Assembly: GCA_003254885.1 (NCBI GenBank)
Contig: QANT01002715.1
Span: 1 to 22,812, forward strand
From: Purshia tridentata
Taxonomy: Eukaryota > Streptophyta > Magnoliopsida > Rosales > Rosaceae
DNA: 22,812 nt
Reading direction: 5' to 3'
Each line of letters begins with the position of its first letter. Position 1 is the stretch's first letter. The translations under genes were made by a program, and so were the position numbers. Below the pieces are notes generated by a model. The model was not told the DNA's origin, did no database searches, and worked only from the letters and a program-made list of their open reading frames with translations. Shown piece by piece: positions 1-8,676 of this stretch.

Positions 1-185
1 ATTGTGTATAGGCCTAATTGTTCACTCGTAACACCGAACTAAATCGTAACCGTATAAGGTTTGGTTTGGTTTGATTTTTTTCTAATTTTTACGGTGCAAT
101 GTACCGAACTATACCGTATATGTATTTACGGCGCAGCGTATGATTTTGCACACATACCGCACCAAACCGCACCGCGCCCACCCTA
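1..185. repeat. Edge of a possible MITE-like repeat (partial)
   Basis: The left edge is rich in short ACCG/CGGT and GGTTTGGTTTGG blocks and ends in a GC-rich tract, ACCGCACCGCGCCCACCC, at about 165-183. This texture resembles non-autonomous hAT-like MITEs that are common in plant genomes, whose ends often carry CCACCC or GGGTGG. The other terminus would lie outside the window. Neither a terminal inverted repeat pair nor a target duplication can be shown, so the class is a guess from composition. Confidence 0.35.
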
Positions 186-2237
186 ATCAATAGAGAGCTG
201 TGAAAGTGAAAGTCATATAAATTAATTAAATTAACAGTAATTAATTTTATGAACATTATTATATGTGTTTTTTTGTTTTTGTTTATTAATCCCGCCTAAC
301 CCAGCACATGATTCCTAAACCTATTCCAAATTTCCAAGTCAAGGAAATAATAATATTCAAGTCAAAGGCTCAAAGCCAGCCATGCATGATCTACAGTCTA
401 CACGAGTGATCGAGCTCTGCAGTAAGTAACTCGACAAATTTATTAGATGTTGTAGTTGTAGACGTCACAAATGGCTACCATTTTCTTCATTTGTTTCTTT
501 GCTTTTTAATCTTTGCGAATTATATGATCGATCACGTTAATCACATGATAAAATCAACGTAATTAACACCAATCAACGTGATTAATGGTGTTAATAAAAC
601 ATAATGTAGTGAATTTATAAACATAAAAAATCTACAGAATATTAATTTCTGGGACGTTGTAGCATCACGATATTATCACAAATTGTTAATGTTGATTGCA
701 AAACATAAAAAATCTACAGAATATTAATTTTATGGGACGTTGTAGCGTCACGATATTATCACAAATTGTTAATGTTGATTGCAAAGATCTTATGTATTAC
801 AAGTTAGCATAACTTTCTTGGTCTTTTCCTAATTTACTTTATTTTTGAAATGGACCTTTCCTAAGATTAGGTGTTGGGGGAAGTTAAACATCAGTTCATC
901 ATGATTAAACTCAAAAGTCCAAGTGAAGATCGTAGCCACAAACTTATAGATTAGAAATATTTTCTAAAAAATTGGAAATAGAAATATTTCTTATGGATAA
1001 ATTTATAGTAAGTAATATAATGTGTTGAGCCAAACAGCTGTTCAAGTAACCCAATATGAATTGTCTATAAGTTAAACTTGAGTGAGGCCACATATGAGGC
1101 TGTGTTTAGAGAAATATTCTCTGATTTGTTGCAAGAAAGATTCTACATAAAAAAGGGGCCTTGCATTGTATATATTTTTGGACTAACTAATCCTAATTTT
1201 TAATTTAATGAAATATTTCTCGCTTGGTTGGATGAGATTTCAGGTCCAATCCCATTCCATCAAACAGAAAATATTCTTTTGGGCTGAGCTACAGGTCTTT
1301 CGGTGGAGAAGATCAATTTTTCAGTGAAAAGACATAGCCCTTCCTGAATTTGGGCCTTTGGGTCCAACTGTAGGCCCAGTAAGTACATCCCGATCCATTT
1401 CAGCCTTGTCTGGCTTCATGCTCCTACTCTTCTTTGTTTCTCCAACTTCATTATTTGATGCTTAAGCATTATAATTTATATACAATTTGAATTTGGGTTT
1501 TGCTTTGCATGAATATATTGGGTTGAGAGTACTTCTTCCCTTTCTATTTTATTGGAGGAATTTAAATTTAGAATCTCTCCGACGATATGGAGAAAAATAC
1601 CACTAGACTAATAGTTATTGAATCAGGAGTTAATAGATTTAATTGGTTAGATTGTCATCATTATGAGCATGATATAAACCTTATCTATGCTTGGCTGCAC
1701 AGTATATAATATGGGTATGAGCTTTATATTACCTGTGAGTGTGGGTCCACGTAAATCTTTCGTGAGTTAGCATTTGATATGTGCCTTTTGCGAGGTCCCT
1801 CCAATAACTCTGTCCCAATGCAATTATTGTAGCCTCCCTCCCTGTTAGCTAGGCTAACTGACACTGTCACTGAGAGAGAATTAAAGGGCAAGAGACTTGT
1901 CTAATATGCAGCAATGGGTATACCTAGGTAAAAACTTCCCAAAAACGATATTTCAAATCATTCGGGTTTACATAAACATCATTAATAGTGTTCGATCATT
2001 ACGTGGAATATAATATATCATGATAATGTACATTCTCTTGTTAGACAATATTAAAATTCTATATTGTCAAACTTTCAATTTCACCCTAACAGAAACAAAA
2101 ATTCACTAATCAATAATATAACACGTGAAGTGGTCTAAATCCTCTACTATTTTGTGTATCTTTCTTGTGTATAATTGGATGCACTTCAATTCTATTCATA
2201 ATACGTGTTATGATTATTCCTCATAATATGAACGAAT
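186..2237. other. Intergenic region, 3' side of the PLP-transferase gene
   Basis: Apart from the tandem duplication at 619-785 and a small inverted repeat (arms 562-571 and 586-595), I see no gene, RNA gene or clear transposon. The sequence is AT-rich with stops in all frames. The part next to 2238 should include the 3' untranslated region of the PLP-transferase gene, but I found no convincing polyadenylation signal. Confidence 0.6.
619..785. repeat. 82-bp tandem duplication
   Basis: Two head-to-tail copies of about 82 bp begin at about 621 and 703, each starting ACATAAAAAATCTACAGAAT and ending near TTAATGTTGATTGCAAA. They differ only by a few changes: CTGGG versus TATGGG, and GCATC versus GCGTC. 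The high identity suggests a recent local duplication. No gene lies in it. Confidence 0.9.
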
Positions 2238-4136
2238 TCAAACCTCAACAGTCCTTTGATTGAGTGCCATGTATCTCCACCTCTCCTTCTCCACAAAGTC
2301 TGCATCCAAGAACCTTGAAACAAATGCCCAAACCCTGTAAATGTCTTCAAAGTTTGTCAGGAACCCCAACGCAGCAGTGACCACAGAAACCCCAGAATGG
2401 CATTTATCTTTGTTCTTGTTGTTCAAGACAACACTTGCCGCCACTTCACTAGTACATGTCTCCAACTTTGTTTCCCTTTCTTCCTCTTGCTTGTCTGAGA
2501 ACCAAATATGTTGCACAACACCATAGCTCAGTGAAATGTTGTTTCTATCAGCTAGCTTCTGCACAATTTCTGGATCAATCTTTTCTCCTTTCCAGTCAAA
2601 CACATTAAATGCCAGGTTTGTTCCTCTGTCAAATTTGATCTTTGGACCATAGATTTTGACCAATTGATGCCCAATTTCTGAATGTGGATGGTGAAGACTC
2701 ATCAATGCATTAACTAACCAGTTGATCAAGTACCTGGCTCTCCTGCTAATCACTACTAGGCCTAATGAATCAGCATGATCCAAACCCCTACACTCGATCT
2801 CCGAGTTCTGGAGCTTGGAGATTGAATGTTGGAGTATGGATTGGCTAGACTCAGAGTGTCTCTCTAGTTCAAGAATTTCTGAAAATGTTGTGTGTGTCTT
2901 TTTCTTTATGGATACTTCTTCAATGTGCTCTTGTAACCCAAACTTAGATTGTTTTGGATCAATTTCAATGCCCACAGCAGTTGGCCCTGCTGGGAACTGA
3001 GATGGTCTTGATGCTGGAACAAGGCTCACAATTCCTAAGCTTGGAGCATTGGTTGAATCCTTTAATACTGAAGCAATGGATTTCTTGACAAACAAGCAAC
3101 CAAACCCAGATGGGTTCTCCCCAAAAACTTTGAAGAAAGAACAAATGAGAAAGTCAGGCTTAAACAGAGAGAGGCCTAAAGTGTCCATGTCCTTAGGTCC
3201 CAATGAACATGCATCAAGCAACACATGCCAGCCATTTTCTTGTGCTATGCTCATCCACAGATATGAATACCGAGCTCCGGTCATTCTTGACTGAAGCGGG
3301 AAAACAAACAACCCTTTCTCCTTCCTCATCTTCCTCTTACTAACTATCCTTCTTAATTTTCTTGACTGAATACTCATATTAGGCCAAGAGAATTCAGCAG
3401 ACATGACTCGTCCTCCCCTTTTCTTAGAGATCTCTGTCATCACATCCACTGCCTCATTCTTGTGGTCATAAACAGTCAGAAGACTCGGATTGTTTCGAAA
3501 GGGATAAGAGTCTGCTACAAGTTTGAAAGCTGATGACTGATTGGCAGTAAATACCATGGTGTAATCACCTTCTGATATGTTCATATAACCCATGATTCTT
3601 TTCCTCATTTTGATCTCCAATTCTGATTCTTGTCCCCCATACAGTACTTGGGTATGCAAGTTTACGGACTTATATGAAATATCAAAAAAGGATGGTTCAG
3701 GGGAATGCAATAATGGAGGAGGAGGAGAAGATGATGTTGAAGCAACTGAAGTTGTTTGATAATGCTTCTGTTGCTGAGAAAAAGAGAAGAGGCCATGTCC
3801 AATGTAATCAAGACATACATGATTGGAGAGGGTGAGATGATGGTATTCTTGGGCTCTAATGTGGTCTGCCTGATCATTTTGTGAGTATTCAGGGTACGCT
3901 TTCTTGAAATAGGAATATGATTCATGCAATGAAGGGAGGGACTCATGATTGGTGAATTGGGTGTTTGGGTAGAGAGAAGAAGCTGTTGCAAGAGTGAAGT
4001 CATACCTGAATATGGTGACTTTGTTTGTAGACTTTGGAGTTGAATCATAGGACCCTTGATTATAGGGAAGAAAAGGTGCTGCACAACAACCATTTAAGCA
4101 GGCTTCTGAAGCTTCTCTAATGCAAGGTGATTGCAT
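2238..4136 (-). CDS. PLP-dependent, molybdenum-cofactor-sulfurase-like protein (no MOSC domain)
   Basis: Intronless gene of 632 residues, from ATG at 4134-4136 to TGA at 2238-2240. It has the aminotransferase class V (NifS-like) fold seen in plant Moco sulfurase relatives. The entry motif LDYIGHGLFS is at 109-118 and TANQSSAF at 197-204. The cofactor-contacting histidine is expected in YDHKNEAV (H225), and an aspartate in LLDACSLGP (D308) should bind the pyridine nitrogen. The Schiff-base lysine is K336 in CSFFKVFG. A second conserved block, IECRGLDHADSLGL, starts at about 447, followed by RYLINWLV and KIYGPKIKFDRG. The N-terminal 150 residues include a Cys-rich start and a Ser/Pro-rich stretch (133-148). 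True Moco sulfurases such as ABA3 add a C-terminal MOSC domain; this protein ends without one, so Moco sulfuration should not be assumed. Substrate and location are unknown. From memory it resembles Arabidopsis At5g51920, which also begins MQSPC; that supports this start. Confidence 0.9.
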   Translation of the reverse strand: MQSPCIREASEACLNGCCAAPFLPYNQGSYDSTPKSTNKVTIFRYDFTLATASSLYPNTQFTNHESLPSLHESYSYFKKAYPEYSQNDQADHIRAQEYHHLTLSNHVCLDYIGHGLFSFSQQQKHYQTTSVASTSSSPPPPLLHSPEPSFFDISYKSVNLHTQVLYGGQESELEIKMRKRIMGYMNISEGDYTMVFTANQSSAFKLVADSYPFRNNPSLLTVYDHKNEAVDVMTEISKKRGGRVMSAEFSWPNMSIQSRKLRRIVSKRKMRKEKGLFVFPLQSRMTGARYSYLWMSIAQENGWHVLLDACSLGPKDMDTLGLSLFKPDFLICSFFKVFGENPSGFGCLFVKKSIASVLKDSTNAPSLGIVSLVPASRPSQFPAGPTAVGIEIDPKQSKFGLQEHIEEVSIKKKTHTTFSEILELERHSESSQSILQHSISKLQNSEIECRGLDHADSLGLVVISRRARYLINWLVNALMSLHHPHSEIGHQLVKIYGPKIKFDRGTNLAFNVFDWKGEKIDPEIVQKLADRNNISLSYGVVQHIWFSDKQEEERETKLETCTSEVAASVVLNNKNKDKCHSGVSVVTAALGFLTNFEDIYRVWAFVSRFLDADFVEKERWRYMALNQRTVEV

Positions 4137-4144
4137 TTCTCTCG

Positions 4145-4400
4145 TTTTTTCTTCCCTACACTTGAAATGTTTTGCTTCTGGTTCTTCAATTGTTTCTTCT
4201 TAATGGGTTTTTTTTTTTTGGTTAAGTTCTTTAATGGGTATTCTCAGTGCATAAATGTGAAAAAGTCTTGCTNTTTTTCTTCCCTACACTTGAAATTTTT
4301 TGCTTCTGGTTCTTCAATTGTTTCTTCTTAATGGGGTTTTTTTTTTTGGTTAAGTTCTTTAATGGGTATTCTCAGTGCATAAATGTGAAAAAGTCTTGCT
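4145..4400. repeat. 128-bp tandem duplication with an N at the junction
   Basis: Copy 1 is 4145-4272 and copy 2 is 4273-4400, in constant register with offset 128. Differences are G to T at about 4170 and one G/T shift beside the poly-T run. The only ambiguous base seen in the window, N at 4273, is exactly the first base of copy 2. The duplication lies 9 bp upstream of the start codon of the minus-strand PLP-transferase gene, in its 5' untranslated or promoter region. It is either a recent duplication or an assembly join of two overlapping contigs. Confidence 0.9.
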
Positions 4401-7128
4401 GAATATCATTAAGGGGCTGCGGACAGGATGTCTTAAAAGGGCATTCCTTGAACAAGTCAATGTAGTGAATTGACCGTGTCCATATGATTCTCACTTTTCT
4501 GGCCTTGTCTTCCATTTTGATCACCTATACAGTTGCATTAATAGTGGTAGCTGATTCATTATCACAATCATTCAATAGTCAATGCCATTTCAAATAATTG
4601 GTTTGAGTTGGTGTTGTGTTGAATCTCCAATTCTCAAGTCCTTTTTACTTTCCATGATGAGCCTAAAATTTGAGGTCCCTCTCCAACAAAGAATGAAGTG
4701 GCTGTGGTTGTTCCCTAAGAGATAATGGGATTTCTTGGCATACTTGAAACTTTTGTCCTAATATTCTGAAATGGAAAGCAACAAGCAGAAAAGGGTAAGA
4801 GGGGGGACTTTGTAGTAGTGGCTGAAACTGTTGCAGGCCAAAACTTGCTTTGAATTTTGAATTGTTCTGTGTGACCAAATAATAGGTTTTCAATTTTTCT
4901 TATAACCAACACAAGTAGCTGTAGCGTGTACCTCTTATATAATGTGATATTTTCCATATTGTGCCATGCAATTGTGCAAGTCATTTTCTAGTGCAGGCAG
5001 CCTTGTGGACCCGCCAGCATGTCAAATTGTCAATCTGTTCCCTTTAGTGGACGACTCTCTCTTCCAATTCTTTGCATATTAGATTTTGGGTCAGTTTGAG
5101 AATCTTCTCTGAAATTCCTATCAACTAGCTTTTAGGGTATGTTAAACTTTTGGTAATCCTCTATAAGGCTATTGAAATAGGAAAAACTGTGGCTGAATTT
5201 TATCCTTTTGAGACTTGAGAGGGTGGTAACAAGTTGATGTTGTTTAGAAATATTCTTGCATACTATACAACACCCATTTTACAAACATGTCACATGCTAG
5301 TTGCGTGATAAAAAGGATGTCGTAATCCATTATATATAAGAATTCTCACAAAGTATAAGGATAATATGGCAACGGATCATTACAATATTATATTGTATTA
5401 TCATGTCCTGGGTCACTAGATTTGCATATCAAACTTTGATAGAAAGAACAATGGAAATTAAACACACACATATATATATATATATATATTATTGTAAACA
5501 GATTAAAAGCGATTGAAGGGGATGTGGAAGGTGTTTCAGAGGCATTGTTGGATTGCGTGGAGTTGAGGGTAATGCATGCGTTATTAATTAATGACTTATT
5601 GCCTGATAAGATTGCAAACGTCTATATCTGAAAACTGATTTATATGCAAGAGTACTGCTCATGTTATCTGCTGATGTGACCTTTCTCCAAGTCCAATATG
5701 GATGCTGCTAACTTAGATAAATGTCATCAGCACCTTCATATATAATAAGATTAATTTGGACCCAAGTTGTTAAAAACTGTAATGCAAAACAGTGTTACAA
5801 TTTTGTGGGATTGGCATTTCTTGCACATGTACGTAGTGGAAGATCAATCTACTACGTACTAATGTCATTAAGATTTTTGTGATAAAAGTTGATGTGTGTT
5901 GAGTTTATTGGGACTCACCAATTATTGGTTCGACCTAAAAGATTAATTTGAGCATAATATTTGCATGTATTGGATAAAATTTAATAGCATGGCCCAACAG
6001 AAATAATGTTTAATTAAACACCATGTGCAAGTAGAATCATCTTTTTGATCCATCAACTATATATGAGATACAATTAATGTACACCAACAGACATGAATTG
6101 AATTGCTAGCTGGTCATGCATTATCATAAGAGAACCATGTACGCCCAAATGTTATATTATATGTTTGGTAAAGTGACCTTTTTTCTGAGAAGCAAAGCTA
6201 TCATTGATGATCAATTGGGAGTTATTATATCATCTGCTAGAAGATGAGAAATTGGCCAAGGAGGCACCTCAACATTCCAGGTACAAAGAACATGGAATAC
6301 ATCAACAATTAACATTATCCAAGAGATGGCCATCAGGAGCCAAATCTTCAGCCCACCACCCCAAGTCCAGATACAAGGGCTTCTGCGTCATTAATAGTTT
6401 CTTTCAATGTTAATTACGCATGGAACGAGAGGGAGTTTCTTTCTATGTAAATAATTTTATTTGCATAAATTGTCTCATTAAATATTGGAATATAATTTGT
6501 TCTTTGACATCAATTTCATCATAGTGTAGATATCATTACTGGAGATGTGGATTTTTTGTATATCTTGTTTTTGTTTGTTTAACCTCAATTGTGTAATATA
6601 AATTGAAGGCTTTATACCATGCACACCCGAAAAGTGCACCAATCAATCTCATCTTTTGCTTCATATATACCTTAAATACATGACTAATTAAAAGTTAATC
6701 ATAAACAATTAATAGAGCAAAACATGCAAGTAGCGAATCTGAATCCCATTAGTGGTATGTACATAAATTATAATTTCTAAAGCCCATATGTTATATTAGG
6801 AAGATGTTATTTGCCCTAAATTTTTGATTCTTTTCCAACTTATATGGCATTCGTACACAATCATTAATTGTTGTTCATAATTTTATATTGCACTCTTACA
6901 TGATTACCCCTCTAAGGTACTATTTAGATGTATGAATATAGAAACTCTTCTTTGTTGAAATTGAACTCTTGTTGTGGGTATAAGATATATATGGGATACT
7001 GTATTATTGGGGCTACATGGAACACCCACATCAACCCTCTTTATGTTTAGAATTTCTGACTGATCTTCTTCACTGGCAAATAGCAGAAACCATTACAATT
7101 TTACAAGAGGAAGCAGTGGTCAAACTTA
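4401..7128. other. Intergenic region, upstream of the PLP-transferase gene
   Basis: No gene is recognised. Contents are a TATA-like motif for the minus strand at about 4933-4940 (TTATATAAG), a CA/TA microsatellite at 5462-5489, and AT-rich unique sequence. A short exon-like open stretch at 5502-5568 on the plus strand, bounded by AG and GT, is noted under findings but is not called a gene. A TTG-initiated open frame at 6204-6413 has no recognisable domain. Confidence 0.5.
5462..5489. repeat. CA/TA microsatellite
   Basis: A short run of CA dinucleotides followed directly by about ten TA dinucleotides. Compound microsatellite, probably length-variable. Confidence 0.9.
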
Positions 7129-7133
7129 TATCT

Positions 7134-7354
7134 TGTTAATGCTAAAATTCTCTTTGGGCCTAATTTTAACAAACAACAATGAATCAATCAACTAAATGCC
7201 TTCCACTCGACCGTCGCACTTCCTTCAAAATTTTGTCTCTTCGAATTGTTGAAATCTTCCCGTAGAGTGTACCTGCAATGACACTCCGATGCTAAAATGA
7301 GTAAAGAATTCAATATGCTTTTCAGTGTTTGCTTTTTTCTTAGGTCCGATCTCT
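7134..7354 (-). repeat. Truncated 3' LTR (inner part missing)
   Basis: These 221 bp align without gaps to 7515-7735 of the 5' LTR at an offset of 381. The match ends sharply after GGTCCGATCTCT. From 7355 on, gag sequence replaces the expected LTR sequence, marking one end of the internal deletion. Confidence 0.9.
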
Positions 7355-7470
7355 AGAGCTTCGTTGGCCACGCGATTGGCTTCTTCAACCTTGTTAGCCA
7401 AACTTTTCAGGAGGTCCATCATCTCGGCTTGCATTTGCGATCCGTTTCCAGTATTATCGATCCCGGCCAT
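7355..7470 (-). pseudogene. Truncated gag start of the retrotransposon
   Basis: From the ATG at 7470 about 39 codons remain, beginning MAGIDNTGNGSQMQAEMMDL and continuing through a helical, charged stretch (LANKVEEANRVANEAL). The frame then crosses the deletion junction at 7354/7355 into LTR sequence and reads meaningless codons. No capsid, protease, reverse transcriptase or integrase remains. Confidence 0.7.
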
Positions 7471-7494
7471 AGTTGATTGATTGTTTCTTACGAG

Positions 7495-7512
7495 TTCCCA
7501 TAGACGGCGCCA
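7495..7512 (-). other. Retrotransposon primer-binding site
   Basis: Two bases inside the 5' LTR the minus strand reads TGGCGCCGTCTATGGGAA. This has the form of a tRNA 3'-end complement (TGG start) that primes minus-strand DNA synthesis in LTR retrotransposons. The exact tRNA was not identified. Confidence 0.75.
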
Positions 7513-7514
7513 AT

Positions 7515-8027
7515 TGTTGATGCTAAAATTCTCTCTGGGCCTAATTTTAACAAACAACAATGAATCAATCAACTAAATGCCTTCCACTCGACCGTCGCAC
7601 TTCTTTCAAAATTTTGTCTCTTCGAATTGTTGAAATCTTCCCGTGGGGTGTACCTGCAATAACACTCCGATGCTAAAATGAGTAAATAATTCAATATGCT
7701 TTTCAGTGTTTGCTTTTTTCTTAGGTCCGATCTCTCTTTTGCATGGAGGCACGCTCCTTTTTATATTAAAAATAATTTTTCCGTTATTCCCTATCCTCGC
7801 GCCTTTTCTTCCCGTTGTATCTCTTTAATGCATTCGATCGTTGGTGTCTTTAATTTGGTTCGTGGGTCATTGAAACTGGGATAGAAAACGGGCTATTCCT
7901 TTATGATACAGAATGTTACCGTTTTCCTTTTTGGGCTTAGACCTTTTGGGCTTCGCCTTTTCTCTTTGGGTTGGGCCTGATTATGTCTCGGCCCTGGGCT
8001 CGAGCCCAGTTATTTCTGTCGCCCACA
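7515..8027 (-). repeat. Complete 5' LTR (513 bp)
   Basis: The LTR runs from TGTGGGCGACAG at 8027 to GCATCAACA at 7515 on the minus strand. A TATA-like AATATAAAAAGG lies at about 7757-7768, consistent with a U3 promoter. A perfect 16-bp palindrome, CTGGGCTCGAGCCCAG, occupies 7994-8009, close to the outer end. Confidence 0.88.
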
Positions 8028-8032
8028 TATCT

Positions 8033-8419
8033 GTAATTAATTTAAGCTAATTACATGTTGTGATAAATCGAAGCTTCCAAGTTAATTAGCATTCCTAGCC
8101 TGCTTATTCTTTGACAATGTCATTTATTTCCTCCTTGTGATCTAACACAATTTGTTTAAATTTAGGTTTTTCGATCACCCAATTTTCTGCTACCCCTTTT
8201 AATGAAGCATATTATATATATATATATATATCAATTGTGACAACTTAGATAACTCACATCACATGCATGCACTTAAAATATATATGAACACAGCTACATG
8301 GCAAAGAATTTTGATAAACATTAAAGAAACCACATATATGCAATTAAATCACAGTATACATTCTCTGTTTTGTGATAATACCTTTTGTACATCTGGAGAG
8401 TCAGAGATTACATTAAGCA
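8033..8419. other. Spacer between the retrotransposon and MIR399
   Basis: AT-rich, with an AT microsatellite at 8212-8231. It should hold the 3' part of the MIR399 primary transcript. No gene is seen. A short open frame on the plus strand at 8263-8469 is chance, as its end overlaps the microRNA hairpin. Confidence 0.5.
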
Positions 8420-8543
8420 GAAGCAGTCGAAGGGCAACTCTCCTTTGGCGGGTCATAATGATCAATTAGAATTTAGAGCACAAAATCCATGATCGATCGA
8501 CCCACCATTGCCTGCCAAAGAAGAGAAGCCCTACAACTAGTTC
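8420..8543 (-). ncRNA. MIR399: MIR399 microRNA precursor
   Basis: On the minus strand the 3' arm 8450-8430 holds the mature sequence. It begins CGCCAAAGGAGAGTTGCC and ends CTT, and differs from the common plant miR399 form (first base U, last base G) only at its two ends. The 5' arm 8531-8511 reads GGGCTTCTCTTCTTTGG then CAGG, a typical miR399 star. The arms pair almost fully, with one TT/TT internal mismatch and one G-U pair, and would leave 2-nt 3' overhangs. The lower stem continues for about ten pairs (8534-8543 with 8429-8420). The loop side is about 60 nt and includes a GGGTC/GACCC upper stem. miR399 is made under phosphate starvation and cleaves PHO2 (UBC24) mRNA, raising phosphate uptake and translocation. 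The mature arm on the 3' side is canonical for the family. Confidence 0.93.
8430..8450 (-). ncRNA. Mature miR399 (3' arm)
   Basis: The 21-nt mature segment reads from 8450 to 8430. Position 1 is C rather than the usual U. Positions 2-19 keep the family core that pairs with PHO2 5' untranslated sites. The exact ends are inferred from duplex geometry, not from small-RNA data. Confidence 0.85.
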
Positions 8544-8616
8544 GCTCATTCTTCTCAGAAACTTGAGCACCAACTGGTTTTCATTTCTTGACGATGGAGG
8601 CAAGGCCCTAAATGCT

Positions 8617-8623
8617 TTATATA
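8617..8623 (-). promoter_or_regulatory. TATA box of MIR399
   Basis: The minus strand reads CTCTATATAAAG across 8626-8615. It lies about 75 bp upstream of the hairpin base, so transcription would start near 8590, leaving a short 5' leader. That spacing is normal for plant MIR genes transcribed by RNA polymerase II. Confidence 0.75.
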
Positions 8624-8657
8624 GAGGCTATCTGTGGAATAAGAGGTACAAAAAATA

Positions 8658-8676
8658 GCATATGCCATGGATATCC
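8658..8676. promoter_or_regulatory. Two adjacent P1BS elements (PHR1 binding sites)
   Basis: GCATATGC (8658-8665) and GGATATCC (8669-8676) both match the P1BS consensus GNATATNC. Both are perfect palindromes. Their centres are 11 bp apart, about one helical turn, and they end about 35 bp upstream of the TATA box. PHR1-type MYB factors bind P1BS as dimers and drive MIR399 under phosphate starvation. The paired, TATA-proximal placement supports a working promoter. Confidence 0.85.

Larger units (their letters stand above)
7134..8027 (-). mobile_element. Internally deleted LTR retrotransposon with 5-bp target duplication
   Basis: On the minus strand the element starts TGTGGGCGACAG (8027) and ends GCATTAACA (7134), so it has TG...CA termini. 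Both flanks carry the 5-bp direct repeat TATCT (7129-7133 and 8028-8032), the expected integrase footprint. Order on the minus strand is a full 513-bp 5' LTR, a primer-binding site, a short gag start, then a jump into the middle of the 3' LTR. Most of gag, all of pol and the first part of the 3' LTR are missing. The two LTR copies differ at about 7 of 221 aligned positions with no gaps, six of them transitions, which points to a fairly recent insertion. It cannot move on its own. Superfamily is probably Ty3/gypsy, judged only from the primer-binding site and gag start. Confidence 0.9.

Noticed and set aside
619..785. CRISPR-like direct repeats
   Set aside because: Only two long head-to-tail copies with no spacers; this is a plant genome and the pattern is tandem duplication.
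2341..3294. Three plus-strand open frames (2341-2526, 2815-3000, 3049-3294)
   Set aside because: They are antisense shadows of the conserved PLP-transferase coding region.
4131..4331. Plus-strand Phe-rich frame
   Set aside because: Low-complexity translation of the T-rich 128-bp duplication, and it spans the N.
6204..6413. Plus-strand open frame ending in a Lys/His/Arg-rich segment
   Set aside because: It starts with TTG (an ATG follows), has no signal peptide, and matches no peptide-hormone motif I know. Not excluded, but not supported.
8430..8450. Plus-strand miR399 target site, as in a PHO2 5' leader or an IPS1 mimic
   Set aside because: The plus strand is complementary to miR399, but there is only one site, no mimic bulge, and the star arm at 8511-8531 plus a minus-strand TATA box fit a hairpin precursor instead.
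8263..8469. Plus-strand open frame of 68 residues
   Set aside because: No recognisable domain; it runs antisense into the MIR399 stem.
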